DNA from: Corbicula japonica
Lineage: Eukaryota > Mollusca > Bivalvia > Venerida > Cyrenidae
Assembly: GCA_038501625.1 (NCBI GenBank)
Contig: JAZAYU010000012.1
Coordinates: 5,952,001-6,016,000, forward strand
DNA length: 64,000 nt
Direction of reading: 5' to 3'
Numbering within the stretch: the first letter of the stretch is position 1; the number at the start of each line of letters is the position of its first letter. Shown in pieces: positions 34,201-45,765 of this stretch. Position numbers and translations under genes: made by a program. Below the pieces are notes generated by a model. It saw only the letters and a program-made list of their open reading frames with translations, searched no databases and had not been told where the DNA came from.

Positions 34201-36751
34201 CAATAATTGTTGAGGCTTAGCATGTTGTTATATTATCACATAAATTATATGCATTTTGGCATTAATCTATTCTTTATGAAAATTGTATGTTTTTATGTGG
34301 TAACACATCTACGTGTGAATATTCTTGCTTGTCTCCATGTTAAAAAAAACAGCAATAACTGGCACACCATGTCTTTTTTGTCATTTGAAACCACGAAAAA
34401 AGCACACATAAATGATGTTTGCTTTGAAACCACGAAATATTATATTATTATATGATACAAGAATATAAATAAAATCGTAGTTTTCAGTTTTACTACCTGG
34501 TTGAGTAAGAGACGTCCCCTCCTTTATAGATACGGAGCATTTTGTTCGCCATCAGAACATTGTGGTAGTAGGCGTTTTTCTCGTTTGGGAAGTAGATATC
34601 AGGGACCCAAAGCTTCTCCAGGTTCTTAGCATCTATCTCGACATAACCTTCACTCAGTGCTTTTATTTGATACTTGCTGAATCGGTCATCATGCCAGCTC
34701 AGATGTAAGAGTATTGTCGCCGTAAAATCCTGGAAGGTCAAAAACTCATCTGGCATCAAAATCCATTTAAAAAATTAAATTTCGTTTTTATGCGTTTCAT
34801 CGAAGTATGAACTGCCAGAATTTTTACACTTAATTTGCATAAAACATTAGGTAACTAGATTCTGACGATTCATAGATCGACGAAACGCAACAATATTTCT
34901 TATAATTACTGTAGTTTCATTTGATTTCGCGGGGACGAATTTTCGCGCAAACCCCTTAAATAACAAATTCGCTGGGGCAAACATTCGCGCAACTGTATTT
35001 TCCTATAAAGAAGCACTGTTAAATGGTTTTATTTCGGTAGGGTTGAATTTAGCGCTCTTGCTGTTGCGCAAAATACGCGAAAATTAAACTTGTGCGAAAT
35101 GATTGATTTAACAGTACAACCTTCGGCAAAATGTTCCTGTATCTATCATTAAATGATGATTTAGATGTTACTATATTGTTTGTTATACCGCCGTCTGAAT
35201 ACGGAGTTGTTTCACTGAGATGCCTCACTAAGAAATGAAAACGCAGTCACGTGACCTTAACAAACTCTTCAGTTATGGTATGCTGAAAAACCCTACAAGG
35301 TCATAATTATCCTTTTAAGTTATTGACAAATTTTCATGAATAGCTGAAAATCAAGGCAATTTATGCCAAGGCTTTTCTAAAATATAGATAAACGCCTTGG
35401 TTGCATAAATGTACAGCGAGCAGATCATCCAGGACTGAAGGTTATAAAGCTGAGATTGGAAACCAGTCTCAAATCTCAAGCATCTGATTGGCTGAAATGG
35501 CGACTGGTCGCCATTTCAGCCAATCAGATGCTTGAGATTTGAGACTGGTTTCCATGCTCAGTTTTATAACCTTGGGCACAGGCTTTATGAAATTGAATTT
35601 TCATGGATCTTTGATAACTGACATTCAATGTCATGGATTAACTGAAGAAGGGGCAATCGTCGTAGAGTTTTACAAAAGCAACAAACGTGATGATTTGATG
35701 GAGACTTGACTTACATTTAATAATATTCAACTTACCATATTTGCTTCGCTGATGGAATCAAAGTTTTCAACGTGCATTGACACGTTTATCACAGTCGATT
35801 TATCTAGAAGAAAAAACACAACCTGTCAAAATCTTTGTTAACTTCTCGAGGCGTTAAATTCTTATCTCTCAGTTGTTATGTTTACTGGTGTTAATATTGA
35901 GCTGCGCTCAACCCGGGGCTAGGCGGCTATTAGGCAGTTATACGCATTTCCCTTACTACCAATGAACAGGCTCAATCAAACCGAGCCTGCAATACTTTAA
36001 TATCTGCCGTGTTCGGTAACTTTCAAAATTCCCTTTTCATTAATTAACATACAATATAAATAAAGTGTATTTTGTTTAACCAGTGTGACTTAATTATAAA
36101 AATGTCATATAAATCAATTTAAAGCATCATATAAATGATCTAAAAGAAATAAAGTTCTTGTTAAATTCATTTTAAATGTTAAATGTCATTTGAAATGGAA
36201 CAAAAGAAAAACATCATGCTTTTTGCTATTCTGCATCCCAACCTCGACTCAGTATGAGACATGTGGCTTTGCATTTAGTTCTACTTCAATACCGTGCAAG
36301 AAATAGGGCGTTTCGTGGGAAAAGTTGTTTTCGAGGAATAGGCATTTTTTACTTGAAATAACGTCATAAAATTAATAGACGACATTGGTATTCGCGGTGA
36401 AAATAAGATCCTATATTGAAAATGAGTGAAGAAATGCCTTAAAAATTATAAGAATTAGACAATCGAAATAAAAATTAACTGCCAAAAATTTCACCGGAAA
36501 AAAACGTTTTCCCGTGCCCCAAATATAAATATAGAAATCGGTTTCTCAAGTATTATGCTCTTATTTGCTGCACTCATTGATGACGTCGTTACCAGTTTCA
36601 GCTATGGAAACGCCCGTATTCAACATTTTTCTTCAAAGACACAATTGAAGAAAGGGAATTTGAATATGAAATTCTACCGTTGTCATAATCAGGTGGAACG
36701 TTGGAATGTTGCTCCTCTTCCTTCTTCGTGATGAAATCTAGAAAGTCTTTC
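28073..36751 (-). CDS. Pentameric ligand-gated ion channel subunit 2, paralogue of subunit 1 (exon 1 not found)
   Basis: Seven exons in transcript order: 36678-36751, 35736-35803, 34497-34729, 32995-33077, 32059-32208, 28914-29299, 28073-28261. They join in phase to 393 residues ending at a stop. Landmarks: VPPDYDN; DSISEANMDFT; LWVPDIYFPNEK; Cys-loop CPMDFRNYPFDKQKC then LESFSYNE; TM1 with NIGYYLVQMYIPSVLVVMLS; pore helix VPGRISLGVLTVLTMTTQSS; TM3; Lys-rich cytoplasmic loop (EPKTKKKKLSSG); TM4 SRIVFPVIFAIFNIVYWGYF. It is an inhibitory-type (glycine receptor/GluCl) subunit with the same orientation and exon plan as the gene at 5417-16223, so the two probably arose by duplication. Differences: TM1-TM2 and TM3 share one exon here, and there are no exon-derived minisatellites. 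The signal-peptide exon must lie right of 36751 and was not identified. Confidence 0.92.
28318..28400 (-). repeat. Family R2 fragment in the last intron of channel gene 2
   Basis: Contains TGTGTGGGGCGGCTGTGTCT and TGGATGTGGCCATTCC, ending in ATGCATATGAAATTT, on the strand opposite to R2 as defined at 20984. Confidence 0.65.
28743..28852. mobile_element. Family R1 MITE, copy 7, deleted right arm
   Basis: Complete left arm from GCCCAAAGTTATAAAACTGA to GGCGACTGG, then a shortened right part TTTCCAATTTCAGCTTTATA. It lies 60 bases from the donor of the TM1-TM3 exon. Confidence 0.75.
28914..29299 (-). CDS. Channel gene 2 exon: TM1, TM2 and TM3 together
   Basis: 386-bp exon, acceptor CTTTCAG, donor CAG|GTAAGA. 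It reads through KAIDIWMVTCLMFVFFALIE, where gene 1 has an intron between KAI and DVW. The pore segment has P-G-R as in gene 1. There is no loop-C cysteine here (NHSRL instead of NHSCL). Confidence 0.95.
29523..29725 (+). repeat. Dispersed repeat family R3
   Basis: Contains AAATACCGCATTGAAGGTTC, a GAGCCTGCAATATTTTCATA block and TCGTGTTCGGTG, shared with copies at 32705, 35895, 45440 (inverted), 47135, 50120 (inverted), 54405 and 63185. Confidence 0.65.
30225..30428. repeat. 37-bp tandem repeat, about 5-6 units
   Basis: Units such as CATTGATAAACCTAATGCAC plus TGATGTATCACTTAAC, with growing divergence. It lies in an intron of channel gene 2. Confidence 0.75.
30525..30995. repeat. Decayed GCAATTAGCAA/TTGCTTATTGCC repeats arranged as a loose fold-back
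   Basis: The left part is rich in ATGCCAGTTGCTTATTGCC-like words. The right part has their complements (GGCAATTAGCAACTGGCA) and a duplicated CACCGCC motif with TTTCCATA. It is intronic to channel gene 2. Confidence 0.65.
32059..32208 (-). CDS. Channel gene 2 exon: distal extracellular domain
   Basis: Acceptor ATTTAAG, donor G|GTAAGT. Encodes SYNEGNILLNWVNGTEMGPV, then PQFEVLAIDTKELKHPRRDL. It corresponds to gene 1 exon 6 in position and phase. Confidence 0.9.
32705..32795 (+). repeat. Family R3 fragment
   Basis: GAGCCTGCAATATTTCATAT followed by TGTTCAATGGCTTTCAACG and CCTTTTCATCTATTTTTATT. On the minus strand it reads IDEKATLKAIEQDKYEILQA. Confidence 0.65.
32995..33077 (-). CDS. Channel gene 2 exon: Cys-loop
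   Basis: 83-bp exon, acceptor AATGCAG, donor GTAAGT. Encodes LSLTLSC, PMDFRNYPFDKQK and CKIILES. Cysteine spacing is 13, as in gene 1. Confidence 0.95.
34497..34729 (-). CDS. Channel gene 2 exon: extracellular domain with WVPD motif
   Basis: Acceptor TTCCAG, donor AG|GTAGTA. Encodes DFTATILLHLSWHDDRFSKY, LWVPDIYFPNEKNAYYHNVL and NKMLRIYKGGDVSYSTR. There is no minisatellite downstream of its donor, unlike the equivalent exon in gene 1. Confidence 0.95.
35437..35580. mobile_element. Family R1 palindromic MITE, copy 8 (full length)
   Basis: Nearly perfect 144-bp palindrome with arms AAGGTTATAAAGCTGAGATT ... GGCGACTGG and CGCCATTTCAGCC ... TTTTATAACCTTGGGCAC; the centre is at 35508. It lies in an intron of channel gene 2. 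Confidence 0.93.
35736..35803 (-). CDS. Channel gene 2 exon: N-terminal extracellular segment
   Basis: 68-bp exon, acceptor CTTCTAG, donor GTAAGT. Encodes KSTVINVSMHVENFDSISEA and NM. Same length and phase as gene 1 exon 3. Confidence 0.92.
35895..36050 (+). repeat. Family R3 copy
   Basis: GAGCTGCGCTCAACCCGGGG, CTAGGCGGC, AACAGGCTCAATCAAACCGA, GCCTGCAATACTTTAAT and CCGTGTTCGGTAACTTTCAA in order. It is one of the fuller copies. Confidence 0.75.
36678..36751 (-). CDS. Channel gene 2 exon 2: start of mature protein
   Basis: 74-bp exon, acceptor TTTTCAG, donor G|GTAGAA. Encodes KDFLDFITKKEEEQHSNVPP and DYDN. It needs a preceding exon ending with two bases of a codon. Confidence 0.88.
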
Positions 36752-39700
36752 CTGAAAAGACAGAATACCGGGAGTATGTTAGAAGATTTTGAGATGTGCC
36801 TTGTTATATTATACTTATATTTGTCAATATCTTGCTTAAATGTAAACATCACTTAAAGATGTTTACAAAATTAATATTCCTGTACGTTGCCGGTGTTAAA
36901 TATCTGTTGATTACTTTACCCCATTAAAACAGATATTTATAATACAGACAGACAAAGTAACAGAAATGGTGTATCTTAATCTCCATAAAAAGTTTGTAAA
37001 ATTATCAAGTCTTTAAGATTTTTTTTATCTTGAGTGATCTCGGCAACTTTGTTTTACTGATTTAAATTGAGATTTTAAATTGCGATATCCGAATACAACC
37101 AAATATGTTTTTCCATAAGAACATACTGGCTATTAAATGCTAAATTGGAAAATGTACCATTTGGATTTTCCAAATGCTATATGTAACATTGATATTTGGA
37201 ATTGCAGATGGTTTTCCGTTGCGGAACAAAATATTAAAACTTTTAGAATTCAGAATAACAATTCGTTATTCGTCAGATCAGTGCCTGAAAAAGAACTCAA
37301 CCTCTTGGTGCAAGTGTGAGGTTGGTGCACCCTAGAACCTGGTTTAAACCTTCAGTGGCAATTTGATTCGCCACTGACCGTTCCAAGGCGGTAACCCCTC
37401 GGGTTCTCACTTTTGTAAATTGTTAGTGGTGTCTTTTTTGAAACTGATCATTTTATTCACCATGCTCTCTCCCTCTCTCTTCTTCTTGACTGTGTGGGGA
37501 GGCTGTTTTTTTCTGAATGAGGCGATTCCTGATATGCAAATTTCACCTTTTCATTTATTTGATGGATAAAATTCCGCAATCAGCCTATTTCCCTCGTTTG
37601 AATTAAGTATCGTGCCGACATAACCCGAGCCAATACAATCGAATGATTTTAACTAGAAATATTATTCCACGCAGAACTGAAGTGCGGGAAAAAATAGCTG
37701 TGCAGTTGGCAAGCAATCATCCTAAATTTGTTTCAAGCAGAACAAATTTATGCACAAATCAAACAAACGCAAATCAAAACGCTTCTTCTGAAAGGGGTAG
37801 ACTTCAATTAGACGGGACACTCTTTCGTCTCAATAAACAACAACAGAGTGACGCCATACATATCCTTAGCGATTTGTTTGTGATGGAAAACTTCCTAACA
37901 AGGTGATGAATGTATTCCCATGTGTGCAATATCCTTGCTTTCAAGTCCGAAGTAGACTGCCATATGGCCGCCTTGTCATTTTTGATTTATATATATCAAT
38001 ACCTTATTAAAGCAATAGAAGTATACAGTTGTGATGAATTGATAATATAATATTGCCCATCCAATTCAAAAGTTTCTTCGATATGTTTCCAGTAGCACTT
38101 TATATTTTTGGATACAGGATTGGCTTTCAAACCGTCCGACCATTTCTAAAAGGCGTTATCTTTACCGGATTTCCCGTATTTTAACCGATACGAAAAAGGG
38201 TCTTACACGCTCCGTGACTCTTGAGCAAGTTAATGACGACAAGTTATTTCATTATAAAGCAAGATTTGTAGACAAATGTAGAACGTGCACAGTTACGATA
38301 CCATACATTAATCGTCATTATTTTGAGCTACCAAGAAAGAAAACATAATTAAATTTTGCGAACGTATTCAAAACAAAAAGCAAATATAAATATGTTGTTT
38401 TTTAATCATAATTCGGGTGACAATTTCCCAATGTGCCATCTATTTTCAGCTACCAAAGAGCGCATAGGCTTTCATAAAAATTATTTAAAACAAAAAAGCA
38501 AATACATTTTTTTCCATTTAAAAATCAGGCGACATTTTTCTAAATTCTGGGCCTTAGACCAAAAATATTAAAAAGTGAAATATTATTCATAATTTCGAAA
38601 GTCACGGTCGTCATAAGGCAAATAAAGTTCAAGGAGCCAAAGTTTAAATCTTTTAAATGACAAATTGCATTACCGAATTAAACAGTGAGTGGCAAACAAC
38701 ATTCGGCTGTAGGTAATTTAGCCATTTATAGGATCCACCAACCTCACACTTGCTTCGCCAAGTGCTATAAGAACCAACATTTAGAAAGAAGTTGTCTTGG
38801 TGAAGTAACTCAAACTCATACATACACACACACGTGTTGCATTCAAAAGCATGTATGGGTATACAATAAAACTGCAGTTATAATAACCGTAATAATTCAA
38901 AATATGCCCTTCACATTAAATCCACAAGAAATCACAAAATGACTGCTGCTGTTTACGAAAATTATGGAGACTCTCTTAAATACGAAATGAAACCTTCTTC
39001 CTTCCCCATTATTTGAAAAACGCGATGCGCGATGGGGTAGGGAGCAGAGAGAGGTTGAAATAAGAACGAAGGCACCGAACTTGGCAACGTACTTTAAATC
39101 CAATGAAAATAGCTGGCATTGATTGAATAAAGACCTTTATAAGAATCCGAAGAAGCAGGTGTTTTGCATTCTCAAACTTGGTTAAACACAATAACATGTT
39201 GTTTTTTCATTTAACCATTGTGTTTTACCATTCATCATACTGTTTCGAGCATCTGTCTATCTGTCTTTCTGTCTGTTTGAATGACCGTCCGTCCGTCTGT
39301 AAGTTTGTCTGTGTTCCCTCCCTCACTTTCTCCCTCCTGTATGAAGATGCAACATTTTCATACTGTATATAATTATATATTCCACTTTTGGGGTCTATAC
39401 TTTGTTTCCTACATGTTGGCAACTGGATGTTTATATTTGTTAAACTTGCCTCAAGGTAAATCATACTTCAAAGACTGAAATGGGTGATTTAATTTCTTTT
39501 CTTATTAACACGTTTTAGTTACTGACACATTGTCATAATATACATTGTCATAATATATAATTGATTACTGATGAACGCATAGAAACACATAAGAAACTTA
39601 ACAACATGGGTCTGGGCAATATTTCAGAGATTCATATACTAATGTCACTATGGCATTTAGCTAATTATCTACTTCAGGTAGAACGGTTATTCTTCAATGT

Positions 39701-40712
39701 ACAACACAAGTGAAACAGAAAAAAAATAGTCCAACTAATGAGTATATACCAGCCACCATCAAACAAGTCTTTGTGGTGTAAGTAATAATATCTTTTTTTT
39801 AAAGTTTTACATTTATTAAGAATCTTTATTTTGTTGGCGTAACAAGAAGCACAAATCATTTATTTACAAGTTTCAAGTTTATTAGGCATATCAGCAAGTA
39901 CATGCTTGTGGCACTTAACAAGTAAACTAGAGAATATGGCATACATATTAAACTGATAGACATGAGAGAAACAAACAATGATGTCTTTACAAGTAAACTA
40001 GAGAATATTAAATACATATTAAACACATAGACATGAAAAGAAAGATAAAATTATGTCACCTGTGTACAAAAAGAGTTAAAATGTATTATTAGTTTCCGTC
40101 AAAAGATAAATATAATAAAAATATTTGAAAACAACAACAACAACAAAACAAGTTCAAAAACTTTTTTCTACAGTAAAATATTGAATAAGTTTAGATTTTT
40201 GTATCTTGCATTTCTTCCTTTATGAATTTTGAGATATTAGTTAGAAAGTTGGTGTTTTTCGAAGACATCGTTTTGCAAAATTTATTTTTATTCGGCCACT
40301 GAATGGTTTCAATATATTTTATACGCAATTCTCTAAATTTCTTTTAACACACTCTGAAACGATATTAAGATTCCATGGGAGTTTGTAAACGTTTGAAATA
40401 AACGATAAACATGACGTTAATAGAAAACAAATATTAAACTACGCAGTTACTTTGACATTCAAGCAATATGTTTACTGGTTTACACTAAACTGCACCATTA
40501 AACTCAGTAATCTCATCTTTTGATTTCTGATATTTGAAAAACACCGTCGGAAAACAAGAACAAAATCAGATATTTTCAAAAGTACATTTTCACTGTACAA
40601 ATACGTGGCAGATGTGTCATTCAGGCAAGTCGGCATTTTCGCATATATTCTGCCACTGACGTTCCGAGACAGCAATCAGCTTGGTTTATGGTGTCTTTTT
40701 CGTTTATTTTTA
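36752..40712. other. Intergenic or first-intron region upstream of channel gene 2
   Basis: Should contain the missing signal-peptide exon and promoter of channel gene 2. None was identified with confidence. Apart from family R2 at 37316-37555, R2 traces near 38735, and a GTCTGTC/CCGTCCGTC tract at 39250-39310, I see nothing assignable. Confidence 0.45.
37316..37555 (-). repeat. Dispersed repeat family R2, near-complete copy
   Basis: Runs from GTGAGGTTGGTGCACCCTAG through CAGTGGCAATTTGATTCGCC, TTCCAAGGCGGTAACCCCTC, TGACTGTGTGGGGAGGCTGT to TCCTGATATGCAAATTTCAC. About 240 bp; it defines both ends of the family as I read it. Confidence 0.85.
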
Positions 40713-41375
40713 GCTCACCTGTCACAAAGTGACAGGGTGAGCTTTTGTGATCACCCTTCGTCCGGCGTCCGTCGTCCGTCCGTCCGTCCGTCGTCCGTCC
40801 GTCGTCCGTTCACAATTGTTGTCCGCACTCTAGCGGCCATAATTTTTATCCGATCTTCTTCAAACTTGATCAGAATGTTTATCTCAATGATATCTAGATC
40901 AAGTTCGAAACTGGGTCATGTGACCTTGAAATCTAGGTCACTAGGTCAAACTATAGAAAAAGCTTGTCCGCACTCTAGCAGTCTCAACTTTGGTGTGATC
41001 TTCTTTAAACTTGGTCAGAATGTTTATCTCGATGATATCTAGATCAAATTCGTACCTGGGTAATGTGGACCTTAAAATTAAGTTAGTAGGTCAAATTTAA
41101 AAAAAAGCTTGTCTGCACTGTAGAGGTCTTAATTTTGGTCCGATCTTTCTGAAACTTTGTCAGAATGTTTATCTCAATGATATCTAGATCAAGTTTGAAC
41201 TGGGTCATGTGACCTTGAAATCTAGGTCAAATTATATAAAAATCTTGTCTGCACTCTAGCGGTCTTAATTTTGGTCCGATCTTCTTCAAACTTGGTCAGA
41301 ATGTTTATCTCAATGATATCTAGGTCAAGTTTGACATGTGAGCGATTTAGGGCCAATTGGCCCTCTTGTTTGTTT
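40713..41375 (+). mobile_element. Dispersed bivalve-type element with hairpin start and ~130-bp internal repeats
   Basis: Starts AGCTCACCTGTCACAAAGTG and immediately folds back on itself (CACTTTGTGACAGGTGAGCT is its own complement). It continues with GTCCGTCCGTC tracts and then four degenerate units containing CTTGTCCGCACTCTAGC, GATCTTCTTCAAACTTG and CAGAATGTTTATCTCAATGA. It ends at GGCCAATTGGCCCTCTTGTT, another small palindrome. The type is familiar to me from clam and oyster genomes. Confidence 0.75.
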
Positions 41376-42520
41376 TTGTTTCGCTTCTGGCATCTCTTAC
41401 GGCTTCTTTATTAGATCTAGCTGTAGATTATATTTAATCTTGATATCGGAGATAAAACTTTTCAAAAGGTTTGTTTATTAATTTGAGTCACCCTTACCCC
41501 TGTTTCAAAAGTTTTCCAATTATTTTTTTGAGGCCCCTCTCCGGGTAACCCCGTTTATTTTCTAATTTTCTATCACAGTTATTACAGCATTACAATAATA
41601 CAATAAATGATACCATATTGTTATTATAACTTGCGTAATAAAACAAAACTTACCCTTTAAAGTAGTCTCTGATGTTATATACCTATATTACCCTTAAAGG
41701 TAGCCTCTGATGTTTTTTTAAAAAAAAAAAAAAACAACTACAAAAAACGAACAACACGAACAAAAGGTTAATAAGCAAAATAAATTGCACATTCTATTTA
41801 ATTATTCTTTTTTCTTTTATTACATATCCTATTTTAATGAAATAACTATTGTGTACAATAGTGGTTTTCTCAGATTATTGTCAGGTATATATAATATAAT
41901 AAATTCATAACTTGCTGTAAATATTTTCAAAAAGGTATTAAAGTTTTCCTGCTTTCCCTTTAACTTAAAATGCAAAACTATGTTCGTTGAAATGTTCAAC
42001 ATTGTTACAAACGCTATAATAGCAAACAAGATGTGAATAAAAAAAACCGAAAGATATTCTCGCGGCACATCTTAAAATGGAAAATTTAGCTCTCTTTACT
42101 TTTCTTCCTATATGAGTAAGTTGGGGTGTCTATACCTTTTGAAATAGGTTTTTTTCAGCCATGCGACTTTAAACTTGTTAGCAGTGATTTATTCATACAT
42201 CCAAGACACTTCATGTTTCTAGTCTTGCGTACGTTTAACTCCATTGATACTCTAAGATAAATGATTGTCCGTATCATATAATCATTAATATTAAAGACAT
42301 AGAATGATCGATTATATGGACATATGTTTATTTACCTTCCGGTCTGTATCAATGCAGTAATAAATTGCCTCTGCAATCTTTGATGGTTATATTTCCTAAA
42401 ATGCGAGTCAATTTGTCATTTTTGGGATTGAGTTCATTCGATGTATCAGCTGTTCAAAAGAATTTCGTCGTGAAAATCGACGAAGAGCTTTCTCCCAACC
42501 AAAAAACCCTTAAATGATCA
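41376..42520. other. AT-rich intergenic stretch
   Basis: Contains poly-A/AC tracts near 41715-41760 and no recognisable gene. Confidence 0.35.
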
Positions 42521-42522
42521 TG

Positions 42523-42669
42523 GGTTGAAGGTTATAAAGCTGAGCATGGAAACCAGTCTCAAATCTCAAGCATCTGATTGGCTGAAATGGCGACCGGTCG
42601 CCATTTCAGCCAATTAGATGCTTGAGATTTGAGACTGGTTTTCATGCTCAGCTTTATAACCTTGAGCAC
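42523..42669. mobile_element. Family R1 palindromic MITE, copy 9 (full length)
   Basis: Near-perfect palindrome with centre GGCGACCGGTCGCC at 42589-42602 and arms ending in AAGGTTATAAAGCTGAGCAT / its inverse. Confidence 0.93.
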
Positions 42670-42954
42670 TGATTATGAGCAGGTTTTACCAAATGCTTAT
42701 TATCTGAAACTTCTATTAAGATTTTTTAAAATTTGTTTAATCAATCAAACCTTCACCAAATGCACGCGCCTATTATTGATTATTTTAACGAGTTTTCATT
42801 TTTTGCAGATTGTAAATGTAAGAAATCATTAAAATAAAAAATCATTTTCCATGATATTTGCAAAAAATGTTTTGAAGTATGTTTCTCTCCTAGTTTAACA
42901 ACTCCAGTCGAACATATTTCTAGGTAATCCGTAAACACATTTCAATTGGATTTT

Positions 42955-43118
42955 TCTGTTTTCGCTTGCTTGGCTTCAAGTCGCTATCCTGTCGGGTTCT
43001 TACTTTCGAAAACTGTTTGTGGAGTTTATTTTGAAACTGATTATTGAATAACCATCCTCTCTTCTTTTTTGGCTATGTGGGGACGCTTTGTATTCTGGAC
43101 GCAGCCATTCCTGAGATA
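42955..43118 (-). repeat. Family R2 partial copy
   Basis: CGGGTTCTTACTTTCGAAAA, TTTGAAACTGATTATTGAAT, TGGCTATGTGGGGACGCTTT and GCAGCCATTCCTGAGATAT follow the R2 order. Confidence 0.7.
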
Positions 43119-43297
43119 TTCCGCAGCATGTTTCAATTTTTGGCTAACTTGATTCTTCACCTCGAGTTTGCAGAACTTTAATTGTTGTATATAAACAAAC
43201 GTGTATATGTGACCAGAACGTTTGCGTTTATGAATTAATCTAAATGTAGGACTCTTATGAAACGTTTTTAATAACCGTGGAAACTAACTTAGACGCC

Positions 43298-43299
43298 AA

Positions 43300-43339
<40 letters not shown>

Positions 43340-43340
43340 T
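43298..43340. repeat. (AAC)n microsatellite
   Basis: About 13 uninterrupted CAA units. Confidence 0.95.
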
Positions 43341-43353
43341 TTTATTTTAAATA

Positions 43354-43615
43354 ATATACTCAACAAAAAAAGAAACCTGACACTGTAACTTTGAATTAGT
43401 ATGAGGTGCATATTCAAAATTTATATATTTTTAAACCATCCAAACGAAAATAACCACTGAATCACTTGTTTCATGCACCAAAAATATCAAAATGCATAAT
43501 TAAGTTCAAAACATGCACACTTTTTATTACATACCACAATTCAATTAGCTTTAAATCTGATTCCAGGAAAATACACCAAATATAGTGTCAGGTTTCTATT
43601 TTTGTTGAGTATATT
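43354..43615. mobile_element. Non-autonomous DNA transposon with ~30-bp inverted ends
   Basis: Left end ATACTCAACAAAAAAAGAAA + CCTGACACT; right end is its complement (AGTGTCAGGTTTCTATTTTT + GTTGAGTAT). Flanked by TA, and about 260 bp. It fits a mariner/Tc1-like MITE; family assignment is inferred from the TA flank and size. Confidence 0.8.
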
Positions 43616-44857
43616 AGCATGTTTTTATATAAAAAAAAACTTTTTTTAATGGGTTCAGTATCATATACTTAATTTGTTAGACATATATCAAATGACAAGC
43701 TAACGTGATTGCTATTTTGTGTACAAAAATCCACTTTCTATAAAGCTGTATGGCAAACAGAAATTAAAATGGCTGATTCGATGAAATTAGCAGTAACTTA
43801 GACCAGATCCTAATCTTTATAAACACAATGACGCCACGAGTGTCCATTGTGAATTATATATAAAGATTAACGTTTGTTACGCTGTCATCGATCTGTTCCC
43901 TTGTGTATAATAGACAACCTTCTGTCCGCCGTTACTGGTTTCTTCATATCTGGTTATTCTTACAAACTTTGGAATTGAAATAATTACAGTTTTATAGTTG
44001 ATAACTTGTCGACTAGCATGACGTTTTTGGACTAAGAAACAAGAAACACACATTCTTATATGCCAAAATCAATAATTCACATGGTTTCATGGGTGCTGGT
44101 TGTGACTTATCTAAACTATTGAGTCATGCGCAGCCAGATGAATAAGAAACAAATTTATTGTCAGTTACTCCGCTCCTGTAAAAACGATCTAGAACGATGT
44201 TACACATCTATGAGGTAGAAAATATAATCTGGCAATTAAATACAAAATTTACAATTTACGCTGTCGCCTTTGTGAAGCAAAATCCAAAGAGGAACCATCG
44301 TGTCACGATAGAACATTAATAAACATACCATATTTTACAGAAATAGATGTTTCGGGAGACAATTATATCAAATTTTCTCACATACCCAATTCATCATCGT
44401 GCAATCAGAGAGAAAACTCTCTGTCAAATATTGGTATCACATTGGAGACGATGCAATGAACAATGTGTTAATAAGATAAACAAATATGCTTACTAGGAAA
44501 TCCAAGATTTCAGAATGCAGACTCAGGACTCAGACCGGAAAGACGAAAAACATAAAATAAATAGACATGTTGACAATAAAATAAATAAGAACGTCGTCTT
44601 AATAAACGAAATAACGCCTACATGTCCTAGGTGACGTTTTGTAGAGGTTAAGGTTAATTTTGCTGCCATCGATCCATTCCCGCCCTACATGATGTACAAT
44701 GTTCAGATTATAATAATCATAATCATATTCCTATATTGTTGGTTATGGAAAATTGCATTACATTTGTCGGTACACTGTTATATGATTGGTGGGTTGGAGT
44801 TAATTCACGAGGGCAACCTGAGCATGTTTATTCATATGAGAATCTGTCGGGACAAAA
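43616..44857. other. Intergenic stretch
   Basis: No gene or repeat unit recognised. Confidence 0.35.
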
Positions 44858-45094
44858 GTAAGGTTGGTGCACCCTAGAACTGGTTTAAAACTTTACTGGT
44901 AAAAAGCCTTTGCATTGACAGTTCCAAGGTGTTAATCTGTTGCATAAGTTCTCATTATCGTGAATTGTTTGTGCTGTTTATTAGGAATTTATTATGTTTT
45001 AAATCTGTTCACTTTTTTCGTGTCTCTATTGCATATGTGGAGAGGATGTGTTATTTGAATGTGGCTTTTCCTGATATTCCTGTTTCACTCTTTT
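44858..45094 (-). repeat. Family R2 near-complete, diverged copy
   Basis: From AAGGTTGGTGCACCCTAGAA through TTCCAAGGTGTTAATCTGTT to GAATGTGGCTTTTCCTGATA. Same order as 37316-37555. Confidence 0.75.
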
Positions 45095-45439
45095 CACTTG
45101 TTATATTTAAAGCTTGCAAAGTGAACTTTTGTTATGTTGTTACGGTGATTGGAGTGGATTTTAATGACAACAATAATTCATTCTAGTCGGAGGTGAAAGT
45201 AATTATATGCATCTGCAATTTATATTGGCATATTAAAGTATAATTATGTTGGCATTATTTAATTTGCACTATATTGAACAAGTGTTCCATGTGTGTTACC
45301 TGACAATGTCAAATGCGCAACATCTCTTTGGATTATACAAAATATATAGTTTACTATGTTAAATCTTCCCAAGACTATGCGTTTTCATTTTTAATTCTAT
45401 TGAACAGTATATGCAAAGTTTTCATGTTCTTGTTCTTCG

Positions 45440-45765
45440 TGCCCGTGGCTTTCAAAGATGTGTCATCTAAAATAGATGAAAAGGGAACTTTGAAAGCCAC
45501 AGAACACGACAGATATGAAAATATTGCAGGCACGGTTTGATAAAGCCTGTTTATGGACAGTAATGGAAATGCATATTACTGCCCAAGCCGCCTAGCCCCG
45601 GGTTGAGCGCAACTTAATATTTACACCAATAAACAATATAATTTTGAACCATCACAAACGATGGAATGATTATAATGGTGAACATGAAACCTTCAATGCG
45701 GTATTTTCATATTAATACAATTCCATGTTCAGCGGCGTTTGGTCCCCAGATAAAAGAATGGGTTT
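45440..45765 (-). repeat. Family R3, longest copy
   Basis: On the + strand: AAAATAGATGAAAAGGGAAC, TTTGAAAGCCACAGAACACG, ATTGCAGGCACGGTTTGATA, GCCGCCTAGCCCCGGGTTGA, GATGGAATGATTATAATGGT, ACCTTCAATGCGGTATTTTC and TTCAGCGGCGTTTGGTCCCC. The first 100 bases keep an open frame reading KIDEKGTLKATEHDRYENIA. Confidence 0.75.

Noticed and set aside
37643..37906. 87-codon frame with a polar composition as a gene
   Set aside because: No recognisable domain, signal peptide or splice context; length is within chance expectation.
38897..39103. Minus-strand MDLKYVAKFGAFVLISTSLC frame as the missing signal-peptide exon of channel gene 2
   Set aside because: It looks signal-like, but I found no donor in the required phase close to the end of the hydrophobic part. 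Too speculative to annotate.
40605..41042. 145-codon frame as a gene
   Set aside because: It lies across the GTCCGTC tract and internal repeats of a dispersed element.
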